NCBI GenBank assembly: GCA_028622995.1
Contig: JAJQJQ010000058.1
Coordinates: 620,001 to 684,000, forward strand
Source: Panagrolaimus kolymaensis
Lineage: Eukaryota; Nematoda; Chromadorea; Rhabditida; Panagrolaimidae
Length of the DNA: 64,000 nucleotides
Reading direction: 5' to 3'
Shown: positions 1-10,287 of the stretch, piece after piece
Layout of the letters: each line of letters opens with the position of its first letter
Numbering within the stretch: the stretch's first letter is position 1
Made by a program: the position numbers and the translations under genes
The notes under the pieces: generated by a model
What the model saw: only the letters and a program-made list of their open reading frames with translations
Databases searched by the model: none
What the model was told of the DNA's origin: nothing

Positions 1-581
1 TAAAAACTTTGACAAGGAAGAGGAAATTGCAAAGGAGAAGAGGGACAGTTGAGTGAAATAAGATATTTCAAAGTATTCAAAGTATTCAAATTCATCCATT
101 CTCGTTCAAAAGGTAAAAAATCATCCTCAATCTCCAAATATTCTTGCATTTGTTTCCAGTTAAGAATTTTGAGACGATCGAGAATAATATCCGCTATGGC
201 ATCCAACAAAAAGTCACAATCTAATATACACATTTCATTAATAAAATTGATAAATTGAGCTTCAGTAAAATCTTTGAAAAGATCTTTTTCAAAATGAACA
301 TCATGCTCGTTATTGTCCAGCGAGTCATAATGATTGATGAGGGTGATAAAGATTTGTAAAAAAGGACCTGAACAATTCACACCAATAAAATCAGTTACTT
401 GAGTTAAATCTAAAATAAAAGATTATATATCTCCCGCTTTAGACAAAAAAAAACGCTTACCACAAAGATTTTTTAATAAAACTGACGAGCTTATGATTTT
501 GGGACTAATTTCAAAGATTTGATCATCGAAATTTGATTTAAGTAAATATTTTTGATCAGAAGAAATAATATTTTCAACCAT
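1..581 (-). CDS. SKP1-like protein (skr family), partial at window edge
   Basis: Adaptor expected to link F-box proteins to cullin in SCF ubiquitin ligases. The start ATG is at 581-579. Exon 1 runs 581-461 and contains YLLKSNFDDQIFEISPKII, matching the SKP1 N-terminal strand region. An intron with donor GTAAGC and acceptor TTTTAG (460-410) follows, then exon 2 from 409 leftward. Exon 2 carries the SKP1 helical part: an acidic FEKDLFKDFTEAQF stretch, DCDFLLDAIADIILDRL, and LEIEDDFLPFEREW, which matches the classic C-terminal 'F.I..DF.PEEE...' element bound by F-box proteins. The frame then stays open to the window edge, longer than the usual SKP1 tail, so the true 3' end is outside. It is strongly diverged from canonical SKP1, as nematode skr paralogues often are. 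Seven F-box-like genes in the same window give it plausible partners (inference). Confidence 0.72.
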
Positions 582-1222
582 TTTTCTTTAAGATGAATTT
601 TTTTTAAAACTGTATTTAGCGAGCTAAGAATAAGAATAATTTTGACTAACTATTTTTTTGTTTGCTCCGTTATGCAAAAAATTAGTACATTTTTATAGTT
701 ATGGACAAACATTTTTCTGTTCTTTAACTTTTTTGTGGTTGGAAAATATATCCTCTTGACCCACTTAAGTTTTTTGTTTTCGCAAAGGCATAAATGCAAT
801 GGAGCTATGAATAAAATATTTATAACCCAGCTTGCATTATTACATAATTTTAATGCCAAGAATAAACTTTTTAAAAAATAAATGGATTGCGTTTGCTACA
901 AAAGAAACATAGAAATGAAATGTTTTTATAGCGAAAAAAAATGTTCTTTATTAAAAAATAACAAAGAGTTAACAAAAAATAATATTAAACATTTGTTTAA
1001 CAATCATACTTTCTAAGTACCCATTTCTTACAAAAACTCAATGATAAACAACATCCGGAATTTCGACAATTTTGAAATAATGACATGAAAATAAACCAAA
1101 GACATAAAAGTTTAATGCTTTATTTTGTTACAAAAAAGAAGAATACAAATACATAGCAATAGAGTATATTAAATTAAAACCAAGCAATATACATAAATTC
1201 GTTTCATACTAGAAGTTTCTGT
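582..1222. other. Intergenic, no gene seen
   Basis: AT-rich spacer between two minus-strand genes. Short open frames here show no family resemblance and contain long T or A runs. It probably holds the promoter of the SKP1-like gene on its left and the 3' UTR of the membrane-protein gene on its right. Confidence 0.5.
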
Positions 1223-2606
1223 TCATCGTTGGTACTTGATCGAGTAGTAAATAATAAGAGTGAAAATTGAAGAGGTATACATAAAAAATGAAGAAGCAAC
1301 AGGAAAACTAATTAAATTGGAGCAATAATGTTTTTGTTGAAGTTCAATGATGCCTGAAAATGCAACAAGTTAATCGAAGAACATGAACAAAATATAAAGA
1401 AGCTTACCATTTTCGTTACTTGAGAAGCATTGGTTATCAACGATAAGTACAATCATAATCAAATCCAAAATAAATAAAATTCCAAAGAAAAAAGAAACAA
1501 TTTTCATAACGTAAAGTTTTCTTGGAACAAAAGCAGCATACAGGAGTAAACCACAAAGAATGAGAATGATATGAATTTCAACCATATAATAATTAGAATA
1601 TTCTTTCACATCGTTGAGATAGATAATAATCCAACCATTTATATATAACTTGTTATAAAGAGAAAAAAGATGCTGAAGAAAAAAAAATTATACGAAAACA
1701 AAATTTTTAACATACCAAAAACGCAACAAAACATTTATAGCAACATCCATCAGAGTTTTCAATTTCATTGTTTCTTGGTCGTTGTTCATTAGCAGGATGA
1801 TGATTTGTTGGAATTGTTATTGATGTTGAATCGGTGGTACGACAATTGCGGCTTTGCAATTTGCGGCGCGACACTTGCGCCCCGACACTTGCGGTTACGA
1901 CTTTTGCGGCTTTGCCATTTGCGGCGCGACACATGCGGCCGACATTTGCGGCTCTAAAGGATCCACATATATACGCTTGGTACATTCATAAATCCATACA
2001 TCCAATACACCCCATATGCTTTTACTTCAACCCTGTGTTATATCTCTGTCCATAGATTCATCCGAAGGGGAATCTATGTTAGGCTTAGTTTCTCATCGTC
2101 TTAGTATAACCGGTGTTCCGAGTAAATCAAATATATTGGAATATTCTAAATTGGTAAATGATACTTCTCATTTTATATTTCAGAATTTTTATTTATATTT
2201 CTAAATATGTTTATACATTTATTTACGTATTTAAAAATTCGGAATTCTTTTTTATTAATTCTTTAACATGGTGTATGGGTTTAAAGAGAGTATCCAAGTG
2301 CTTCTAGTATATCCCAATCAATGGGATGTATTCGGTGTATCCAAGTGTATTTGGTATATGACAATATGGATTTATAACTGTATCGATGTATATAAATAAA
2401 TTTAATGAAGCTTAAATGAAAAAGCCGCAAATGTCGTTTTTCAAAATTTATAAAGGCGCAAGTGTCGTAGCCGCAAATGTCGGGCCGCAATTGTCGCGCC
2501 GCAAATGTCGCAGCCGCAAAAGTCAGTGCGCCGTTGAATCTGTTGATGATGAAGATTGTTGTTGTTGATCAACGAAAATAGGAGCAGCGGCGATTGGTGA
2601 TGCCAT
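1223..2606 (-). pseudogene. Small four-helix membrane protein, first exon split by a transposon
   Basis: Third copy of the membrane-protein family also found at 12216-12931 and 19903-20618. The N-terminal coding part begins with ATG at 2606-2604 (MASPIAAAPIF...) and runs to 2533. A 700 bp element then interrupts it, and coding resumes at 1832 (SITIPTNHHPANEQ...). An intron near 1719 leads to the membrane-helix exon (YMVEIHIILILCGLLLYAAF; IVSFFFGILFILDLIMIVLI; then DNQC, aligning with the NNQC and KYQC of the other copies). A last exon encodes a C-terminal helix and ends with TGA at 1225-1223. Apart from the insertion I see no stop or frameshift. Insertion plus target duplication is 708 bp, a multiple of three, and the element supplies an in-frame ATG, so a shortened product is conceivable. 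Function unknown. Confidence 0.7.
1833..2532. mobile_element. Non-autonomous DNA transposon with 8-bp target duplication (hAT-like)
   Basis: A 700 bp insertion flanked by the direct repeat GTTGAATC at 1825-1832 and 2533-2540. Its two ends are built from short repeated blocks of the form GCGGC-n-CGACATTTGCGGC, in inverted orientation: left end near 1838-1965, right end near 2420-2530. The interior is AT-rich and carries no transposase. An 8 bp duplication is typical of the hAT superfamily. Terminal sub-repeat arrays are common in fold-back elements. Because it sits inside a coding exon whose undisturbed paralogues are in the same window, both borders are well supported. Confidence 0.8.
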
Positions 2607-3688
2607 TCTTTCTTTTGCAACGTTTTTTGATGAATGAAACTTTGAGCAACGTGAAAGAAAGAAAAAGTTGAAAATTTATGCGCTTTAGAAGTTATGCAAA
2701 TTTTTCTTTTCCATAGCCTATTTTTTTCACGTGAAAGTCATTTTTCGAGGAAATTTAAAATTTTTATTCAAAAGAAATTTTTAGTATGAAATTATATGAG
2801 TCAAAATCAATTTTTGATTAACTCGTGAACATCACAGAGATATTATTAGTATTTTGGTTTAGATGCTTTATAGCCAGTTGTATTAGTAGTTAAATTGGCT
2901 TAAATAAATAAGAATTGATAAAAATCGAATGCCAAAAAATGGATAAGAAAACATTTTTAGATAAACACTTGACATGCATCCAAGTTATTTCGCGTAAAGA
3001 CTTGATTGATGCATGCATTTCTTTAAAATAATAAATGTTCCTTAGAAAGGCACGAAATAACGCATACACATCCAAAATTACTAGGAAAGATTCCGATTTT
3101 AATAACGTGTCGATAAATAACTTAGTCAACTTGAACTTTCTTAACTTTCTTAGTAGGGTTTAAAAACGATCTTATAATACTTTATTGAAAAACAAAAAAA
3201 CAAAAAATAATAATACAAAAGAAAATATGTAATGGTAGTTTTTTTTTTATTAAAGCAGCAATGATTTCATTTTTTCTTTTTAGTGATCACTGTTTCTGTG
3301 CCAAAATGATAAACGACAACGGATTTGTTATCAAAAAGTGCATTAAAATATTTGAAATTATAGGGTATACTATTCCGGTACAAATTGACGGAACTGCCTC
3401 AGTTCCGTTTCCGCTTCCTTCCGTTTAAGGAATAGTCACTTCCGCTCATCCCTGATAAGGATGCCTAAAGCCTCTTTTTTTTTTTTTTGGCATTTGTGCT
3501 TTAATAAATTTATTTTTTGCTTCCTCCAATTCAAACCAAAATTCTGCAAACTTCTTTCATCTGCACTCGCCGTCTTTCAATTATTTTTATATATGTATGT
3601 TTGTTTTCTTCTTTCTTTTTTACAACTATTCGCGAAAAAATTTTTATTTATAGTCTTCTTTTTTTTTAGTTTGATAAAAGATATAAAT
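2607..3688. repeat. Intergenic with a dispersed repeat (2915-3055)
   Basis: Region between divergent genes. The block at about 2915-3055, with GAATGCCAAAAAATGGATAA and ACTTGACATGCATCC, recurs with about 90% identity at about 5955-6075, on the far side of the next two F-box-like genes. It is either a short interspersed repeat or the trace of a duplicated flank. Around 3375-3455 there is a less AT-rich stretch containing several TTCCG blocks. No gene seen. Confidence 0.6.
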
Positions 3689-4599
3689 ATGACTGGAAAG
3701 AAAAATTTCAAGCGAAAGCTGCCCTCAACTGAAGACGACGACGTCATTTTTGTAATGGAAATTAAAAAGTCAAAGTTAGAATTAAATAAATCAAAGGATT
3801 CAAATATAAAGATGAAACTTAGTAGTGTTTTAAAAATTAATAATGTACAACCAAATTATTCAATGAGAAACAAACGCAATGCACCAACAGCATTTGATTT
3901 TCCATCGCTTCCATATGTTTGTCAACGACGATTTGCTGAAATTTGCGAACCTTAAACTCTCAAAACTTTTGCTTTAATTAATTCTGAAACTCGAAAACTT
4001 TCACGACACCTTCACATCGTTGATAGAGTAAATGTATTATTTGGTGACGAATATTCTGATAATCACTTGGTCGTCAAATGTTTTTGCAAAGAAAACGAAT
4101 ATTGTAATAAAGATTCCAAAGCTTTGACACTTCCAATCAAAGCAAAAATTCAAATTACAAATCATCTTCTAATTAGGTCTGAATTTCCTATTACTGGTCA
4201 AATGATAGATACTTTGCCAATTAATTTTAATTCGGTTAAATGGCTTATTCTTTTGGACGTTCAAATTGATTTTAATGATTTGAAGAAATTGATCAAAATT
4301 GGATTGAAAAATTTTGATTTTTATGGTTCGATTCGTTTTAATTGTAACATTGAAGCATTTATTGCTTTTATAAAAAATTTGGGGACAAAAATCGATGAAT
4401 TTAAGTAAGTTTTTTTATTTGTATCTCTTTTTTTAATTTAATTAAAATATATTTTCTAGTTTCAATTTTTCTAAAACTCAAAGCATTGCTCCCTATAATT
4501 TCGATGCTTTAGATTCATATGGTTTACAGCTTCGTAAAGAAAAAATTATTAAACATCTTTTCACCTTCGGTACAAAAGTAACAATTAGAAAATATTAAT
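3689..4599 (+). pseudogene. F-box-like protein, copy A, broken by an in-frame stop
   Basis: Member of the F-box-like family seen at six other places in the window. The start ATG at 3689 is followed by a lysine-rich tail and then the family signature FDFPSLPYVCQRRFAEICEP. A TAA at 3953-3955 stands where the intact copies have CAA (the ICDPQ position). The frame continues cleanly beyond it with KTFALINSETRKLSRHLHIV, FCKENEYCNKDS and LPINFNSVKWLILLDVQIDF. A donor after 4406 and an acceptor near 4459 join a short last exon ending with TAA near 4599. One C-to-T change (CAA to TAA) therefore explains the break. It is either a recent pseudogene or a truncated allele. Confidence 0.75.
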
Positions 4600-4904
4600 T
4601 TTAAAATACTGCTGTTCATTTTCTGTTTTTTTGGTTTTTTGGATTTTGTTTTATCCTTTTTTTTGTTCTTGTCGCTGTTTTTATATTATCCAGCTTTCAA
4701 ATAAATATAAAGTTGCCTTTAATTCTGTGTAAAATAGTTGGGATTCTTTTTTGACTTAACGAAAAAACCCAGATAAAAATATTACTAAGCTAGAAAATAA
4801 AAATAGAATTTTATTTCACAAAAAAATACTAAAAAAATAACAAAACAAATGTAAACAAAAATATGTAAAAAAATAAAACAAAATGGGGGTAAAATATTCT
4901 TTTT

Positions 4905-5843
4905 TCAAATATAAATCATTGTTTGATCATTATGATGGATAACTCTAACTTTCTCAGCGAGATGAGCTTTTAAATAATTGAAATTAAAAGGAAGAGAGCT
5001 ATTATTCAAATTGATGCTGAAAAGGGAATGTAAATGTTTATAGCTAAAAAACTTGACAAAAAATACTTACATTAATTTATCAAGCTTTGTTGCTAAATCA
5101 TTTATAAAATTTATAAAATTTTTATTACTGCAGGGAGAAAGGATGCCCATTTTAAAAATTAATTTTTTCATCTCAGGCTTGATTAATTTCTTCAAATCAT
5201 TGATATGCATATTGACACGACTAATAGAAAGTGTTTTAACCCCATCAAAATTAATAGGAAGGTTTTCCATCATTTCAAAGGAAAGAGGAAATTTCATATC
5301 AGAAAAAATGTCAAGTTGGGTCATAACTTCAACCTTAGCTTCAAATGGGGGTAAGAATTCCTCGGAATCTTTATTACAAAATTCTTTTTCATTGCAGAAA
5401 CATTTGACGTAGAAAAGAACAAAACGTTTGGCAACGGAAAAAAATATTGCAGCTGTATCAACGATATGAAAATGTCTTGAAAGTTTTCGAGTTTCTGAAT
5501 TAATTGAAGCAAATGTCAAAAGAGATTGAGGATCGCAAATTTCAGCAAATCGCCGTTGGCAAACATATGGAAGATTTGGGAAATCAAAGGTTTCACAGTG
5601 GTTGTTTTTCTTTGAAATTTTTGAGGTAAATGAAACTCTTTTTGAAGCAATCATAGTATTATTCTTTATAACATTTGGAAGACAATTATTTTTTGATGCA
5701 GCACTTCTGAATCTCATTCTCATCGGTGAACTATTAGATTCTGCTCCATCCTCTTTTAATTTTTTAGAAATAGTTTCTAAAGATTCTTCAACAATTTGCT
5801 TTCGCTTGAGATTCTTTGATTCAATCGTATTTCTTCCAACCAT
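4905..5843 (-). CDS. F-box-like protein, copy B
   Basis: Probable substrate-recognition subunit of an SCF-type ubiquitin ligase. The start ATG is at 5843-5841. The layout is: about 85 basic, low-complexity residues (KRKQIVEESLETISKKLKE); an F-box-like segment TFDFPNLPYVCQRRFAEICD with ASINSETRKLSRHFHIVD; a cysteine pair region CFCNEKEFCNKDS; then a C-terminal part with LPINFDGVKTLSI and DLKKLIKPEMKKLIF. The donor GTAAGT near 5070 joins a short last exon (acceptor CAG near 5019) ending TGA at 4907-4905. The reading frame is intact across both exons. It stands tail to tail with copy A. F-box assignment rests on the LP..C..R...I pattern and family layout; substrate unknown. Confidence 0.68.
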
Positions 5844-6343
5844 ATTTAAAAGAAATGCTGAAACTAAAAAAAAGACTAGTAAATTTTGGGAACTTAGAAT
5901 ATTAGAAATGGGGCGAACGAGTGGAAAAATTAGTTAACTAAATAAAGAAACAAAAAAATTGAATGCCAAAAAATGGATAAGAAAATATTTTTAAATAAAC
6001 ACTTGACATGCATCCAAGTTATTTCGCGTAAAGACTTGAATGATGAATGCATTCCGTTAAATAATAAATGTTCCTTAAATAGTGGCCATTAAAGCAACAA
6101 CAAACTTTACTGTAAACAAATTTATTAATTAATGTGACCCAAATTTTTTTTTTGAAAAATTTATTGATAGTTTTAAGTATAAAATTTTTGTTTGTCAAAA
6201 AAGTAAAATAATGATATAGTTTATTTGTTACAAAAATATGCTACAAATACATAGCAAAATAAAATCTCTTTTTTTAATTTAAATCTTTTATTTAATAGCA
6301 AATAAATAAAGAATATGAAACAACTAAATTTTTTTAACATAAG
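5844..6343. repeat. Intergenic, holds second copy of the dispersed repeat
   Basis: About 5955-6075 repeats the block described at 2915-3055. The rest is AT-rich spacer with no gene seen. Confidence 0.55.
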
Positions 6344-7513
6344 TTATCTAAACGATGAAACCGTAGTTGTTTGAGTTATAGATGATTGGAAACTGATTGA
6401 AACTTTGGTGGGATTTTTAAGAACTTTAAAAATAAATTTGAAAAATCTTATTAAAGATTCTCGATATCCCGTCATAATTAACAAAACAATTATGGATTCA
6501 ACAAAAATTCGAATTTGTAATATTGTTAGAAAAACTGTAGTATCTGCGAATCCATAATAACCATTCAACCAAAGTGGAAATTTCCATTCTAAACAATTAT
6601 TTATACATTTCTCATCTTTTGGCCAATATATATCTTTAAGCGTTATACCAAAAGTTAAGGGTAAAATATCTAATAAATCATAATAAAATTCAATAAGAAA
6701 AACAAAAAAGTTTATAAAAGTTTGAAGTAAAATAACTATGGAAATTCAAAGAGATTTAATAAAATCTTTTCGATTTTGTTTTAATTGAAATTTGGCTTGT
6801 TTTCCAATACGAATGGTCAACATAATCGCTGAAAATATCGATAAAATAAGACATATAATGAGTTTGAAATATACGATACTTTTAAAAAAAAATTTTATAA
6901 TAGAAATTTAGTAAAGAGTTATCGTCGCATATATTATTGCTGGTGTTGCCTATTGTTGATTTCTCATTTATTTGTTAATTTTTTAAACATAATTTTTCAA
7001 TGGATCGTCTTCCCAAAGATAAAGAAATAATTGGCTTATATGCGGAAGATTCATAACAAAATTAAATATTAAAATCAAATATAAAATTTGACGAACTCGG
7101 GTAATTTTATTATAAAAATTTATAAAATATAAAGCACAAAACCGAGTAAAAGATAAAATTAACAAAGGCGTATAATTATTATAATCAAACATCTCAATAA
7201 AGAAATCTTGGATATATCGAGAGATGATCTTATTAGAATAAAATATGCAATTAGGTTCATTAGGATTTATAATTTGTTGATAATATCCTAAATTATCACA
7301 AATATAGCTGTAACTTATAAACAAATCCCATATAGATTGATTTAAAATAAACCATTTATAATTTTCTTTAATTCTTCCAAAAAGTGATATCAAAATTATT
7401 AGGAATAATAATGCAATGCAAATGTGACCAAAATTTATATGTCCCAAAAAAGCTGAGAAGTTTGCTAAAAAGCATCGAAATTCTCTACCATAAACAAAGC
7501 ATACAAATTTCAT
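6344..7513 (-). pseudogene. Nematode serpentine (7TM chemoreceptor-like) gene, broken
   Basis: The first part (7513-6983) has hydrophobic helices (HICIALLFLIILISLF; YTPLLILSFTRFCALYFINF) with an FTRFCALYF motif at the place where nematode chemoreceptors carry their DRY-like helix-3 end, followed by YNKITRVRQILYLILIFNF. After an AT-rich gap, taken as an intron, comes a further helix (near 6890-6800). The line KQNRKDF..SL then runs into a TGA at about 6748-6746, where the paralogue at 15320-16100 has CGA. Beyond it the frame continues to a last helix, IRIFVESIIVLLIMTGYRES. One CGA to TGA change explains the break. The exact receptor family (srx, srt or other) cannot be fixed by eye. Confidence 0.6.
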
Positions 7514-7865
7514 TGTCGTCTTTTTTGTAGCCTTTTTTTTTCTTTTTTTCCTTTCTTATTTCTAGAATTAGTTTAGGATTTGAAAATAACTTTTGAAAGA
7601 AATAATATTAATTTTTTATTTGACTAACTAAAAAATGTGGGACTTTTTTTAAAGCTATTTATTCGTTTCAAAATATACCAAAAATTCATATTATGTATTT
7701 ATAAGTGTGTTATGGATAAAACGACCATTGCAAAATTAAATTTTATTAAGCCTACCTTTAAAAAAAATTTTTTTGATCTAATTTTACACCTGCTTACTGT
7801 ATTTTATGCAACAAAAAAATTCATTTAGCTACAAAAAAATACTACCACCCTTTGAAATAACAACC

Positions 7866-8150
7866 TTAACTCAAAATATATTTTAATGGCGGCAATGTAA
7901 GGAAAAGCTTGATTTTTGTAAACAAACTTCCCACACGATTTAGTGAACACATGTAAAATTTAATATACAAAAATAATTTTTTTATGTGTTCATAGTTTGA
8001 TAAGGAATGTAAAAAAATAAACATTGGTAAATATTCTTTTTGCGAACTCACAAAAAATAAAAAAAAATACATAGAAAAAATTACAAATCCATAAATAATT
8101 TTAAAAATATATATCGTTGGAATTTCGTAACTTATTAATTTCGATTTCAA
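7866..8150 (-). other. Possible fragment of a membrane-protein gene
   Basis: A 94-residue open frame with one clear hydrophobic helix pair (IYGFVIFSMYFFLFFV). Its start context and hydrophobicity resemble the first exon of a nematode serpentine receptor, but I found no following exons and no paralogue in the window. Low-confidence fragment. Confidence 0.25.
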
Positions 8151-8340
8151 GATTATGTTGTCTTTTTAAAAATAAACTTCTTTCTTTTATTTTTTGAACA
8201 ATTCAAAATTAATTTTGTTAACAAATAAAAAGAGTGGATAGCAAAATTTTCCAAAAAACCGCAACTTTTTTTTGAAACTTTATTTATAAATATTTGATAA
8301 TTAAACACTTTTTTCTCTCTCTGTTCTAATAAAATAAGAA

Positions 8341-8573
8341 ATGAATTAGTTAGCCAAAGATTCTTTTTGAGTTTATTCTAATAAAAAATAAATCCGGCAT
8401 AAAGTTGATTTAAAGTAACGAAATTCCAAGGATGGATAATCTGAAGCAAAATAACCCCCATTTGTGTATCTGCTTTTAATTTCAAGTTTTTCAATAATAT
8501 TAAGTCTTTTACAAAAAACTTGACATTGCTTCATTTTTTTTTGTTGCCGTTTTTCTCTTTTCTTTAGTCGACA
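8341..8573 (+). repeat. Left part of a segmental duplication (also at 19482-19700)
   Basis: From ATGAATTAGTTAG to TCTCTTTTCTTT this block matches 19482-19700. In the second locus the match continues directly into the 5' flank and gene at 19720-20700. Here the continuation is displaced to about 12028-13060. The 3.45 kb between is therefore an insertion (see Helitron). The duplication unit includes the membrane-protein gene. Confidence 0.75.
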
Positions 8574-8580
8574 AGCGAGG

Positions 8581-8598
8581 ACCCCGCTTTCGCGGGGT
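8581..8598 (-). other. Hairpin near Helitron 3' end
   Basis: Perfect 7-bp stem ACCCCGC / GCGGGGT with a TTTC loop. It lies within 10 bases of the inferred border and downstream of the helicase in the element's own orientation. Helitrons typically carry such a GC-rich hairpin 10-15 bases before the 3' end. A second, weaker hairpin of similar style (CCACTCGAAAGTGG) lies near 10163-10176, downstream of the helicase gene. Confidence 0.6.
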
Positions 8599-8714
8599 CT
8601 CATGTAATCTCATACTTCAAGTATTTATCAATTAAACTAACAAAACTTAATAACATACAAACAATATATATTTTTAACTATCATTTATTAATTATATACA
8701 TACAAAAAAATATA

Positions 8715-9973
8715 TTAATCTTCAAAAAAATTCCATTTTAAAGCTTCTTCAATCATTGCTTCATCATTCATTTGAGGAGTTTTTGAAACATCGTTAACAT
8801 TTGTTGATAAAGTTTTATCTGAACTTTCTTCACCAGTAGCATTGTCTTCATTCAAATTTGTAAATAAAGCATTTTGAACAACATTCATTCGATGATTAAC
8901 ATTTACATCTTGAACAGGACTTTTAACATTAGATTCTTTTTCACTTTCACTAACTTTTGGAGGATATGATACTTCATCAGCAGATACAAAATAAGTAAAA
9001 TCATTTCTTTCACTTTCAGAAGGCTGAACAATTTCAGTATCATTATAAGCATACAAAATTGGAATTATTGATTCATCATTAAGCAGAAAATAATCTTTTT
9101 CTTCAATATGAAACTTTGAAACTTCTACTAAAAAAATTTCTTATAATATATAATAAATAAAAACAAAAATAAACGAACAAAGTTGACATTTAACATTCTT
9201 CATAATGAAAAGTTCAGCTAATCCAAAACAAAAAGAATGATCAGGTTCAGCTTTTGAATTCATCATTACAGCAACGATACCAAAATGTAAACCATCTGAT
9301 ACCAATACACCAAGCAAATTTCCATAAAGACGAACTGGATCTTTCACAACATCAAGCATAACAGTTTTTAGTTCCGTAATTTTGCGGTTTACATGTAAAC
9401 GTTTGTAACATTGCATTAATTTGAAATCAAGTATACTTTCATCTTTCATTGATTGATTTTCAAGAACCTTCATTTCTGTTAAAGAGGAGATTAATATTTT
9501 GTTATCAAGATGAATAAAGTTGTTGAAAGGAGCATTTACATTGTACCAACGCCAATTTTTGATTGAAACATATTCTTTTACCTAAAAAAAAAAGAAAATT
9601 AAGTTTAATCAAAAATTCTAAAATCTTACATTTATAACGCATTGTTGAAGAATATTTATCATTTTCAATTTTGTGTTGTTATCGAAAACCACAGCTTCAG
9701 CAGTCATACCGCAACATCCAATCAAAGCAAAATTTAACGCTTTTGAATTTCTTTCCATTTTTTCGATTTGATCCAATTTACAAACTTTTAAAATCAACCT
9801 ATAAATTATAACATAAAATAAAATAAAACATTTTAAACTTACGTTAACTTTTCTTGATCACTTCGTTTCAATTCCAACATATTTTCAATATTTGTGAAAT
9901 CAATTTCTTTTTGACATACTTTTTTAATTTCTTTTTGAAACCTTTCTTCAAAAAAGCTTTTTCTTTTTGACAT
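8715..9973 (-). CDS. Unrecognised multi-exon gene inside the Helitron
   Basis: The start ATG is at 9973-9971 (MSKRKSFFEERFQKEIKKVC). Exon 1 runs to 9843 with donor GTAAGT. Exon 2 is about 9800-9635 (ILKVCKLDQIEKM; ALNFALIGCCGMTAEAVV). Exon 3 is about 9580-9165 (NWRWYNVNAPFNNFIHL; LMQCYKRLHVNRKITELK; VRLYGNLLGVLVSDGLHFG). Exon 4 is about 9128-8715, a serine/asparagine-rich acidic tail ending KWNFFED. The exon 3/4 donor is uncertain (two weak GT choices). I do not recognise the family. It lies downstream of the helicase and in the same orientation, so it may be an accessory Helitron gene or a host gene captured by the element. Confidence 0.5.
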
Positions 9974-10287
9974 ATTTGTAAGAAGCAATATTTTCAAGTT
10001 AGATGATTGCAGAGTTTTTCTAAAAAATTTCCAATAAAATAATAATATAAAACTAAAAAAAAAATTTTTTATGCAAATTTTTTCATTTTTTTTGAAAGAA
10101 AACACTTACCATTTCTTTAAGATGTTTCATCCTGAAATATACTACTTACCCAGTAGCAAGGCCACTCGAAAGTGGAGCGACATATAAATTTAACAATTAA
10201 AAACATTTATATATAAAAAACCAAAATTTATCTATGTCATATAAATTAAACATTATTATATATTATTTTATTTAATTATTTTAAACA

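Noticed and set aside
1834..2204. Plus-strand open frames across the transposon at 1833-2532
   Set aside because: They lie inside the inverted-repeat element and have no family resemblance.
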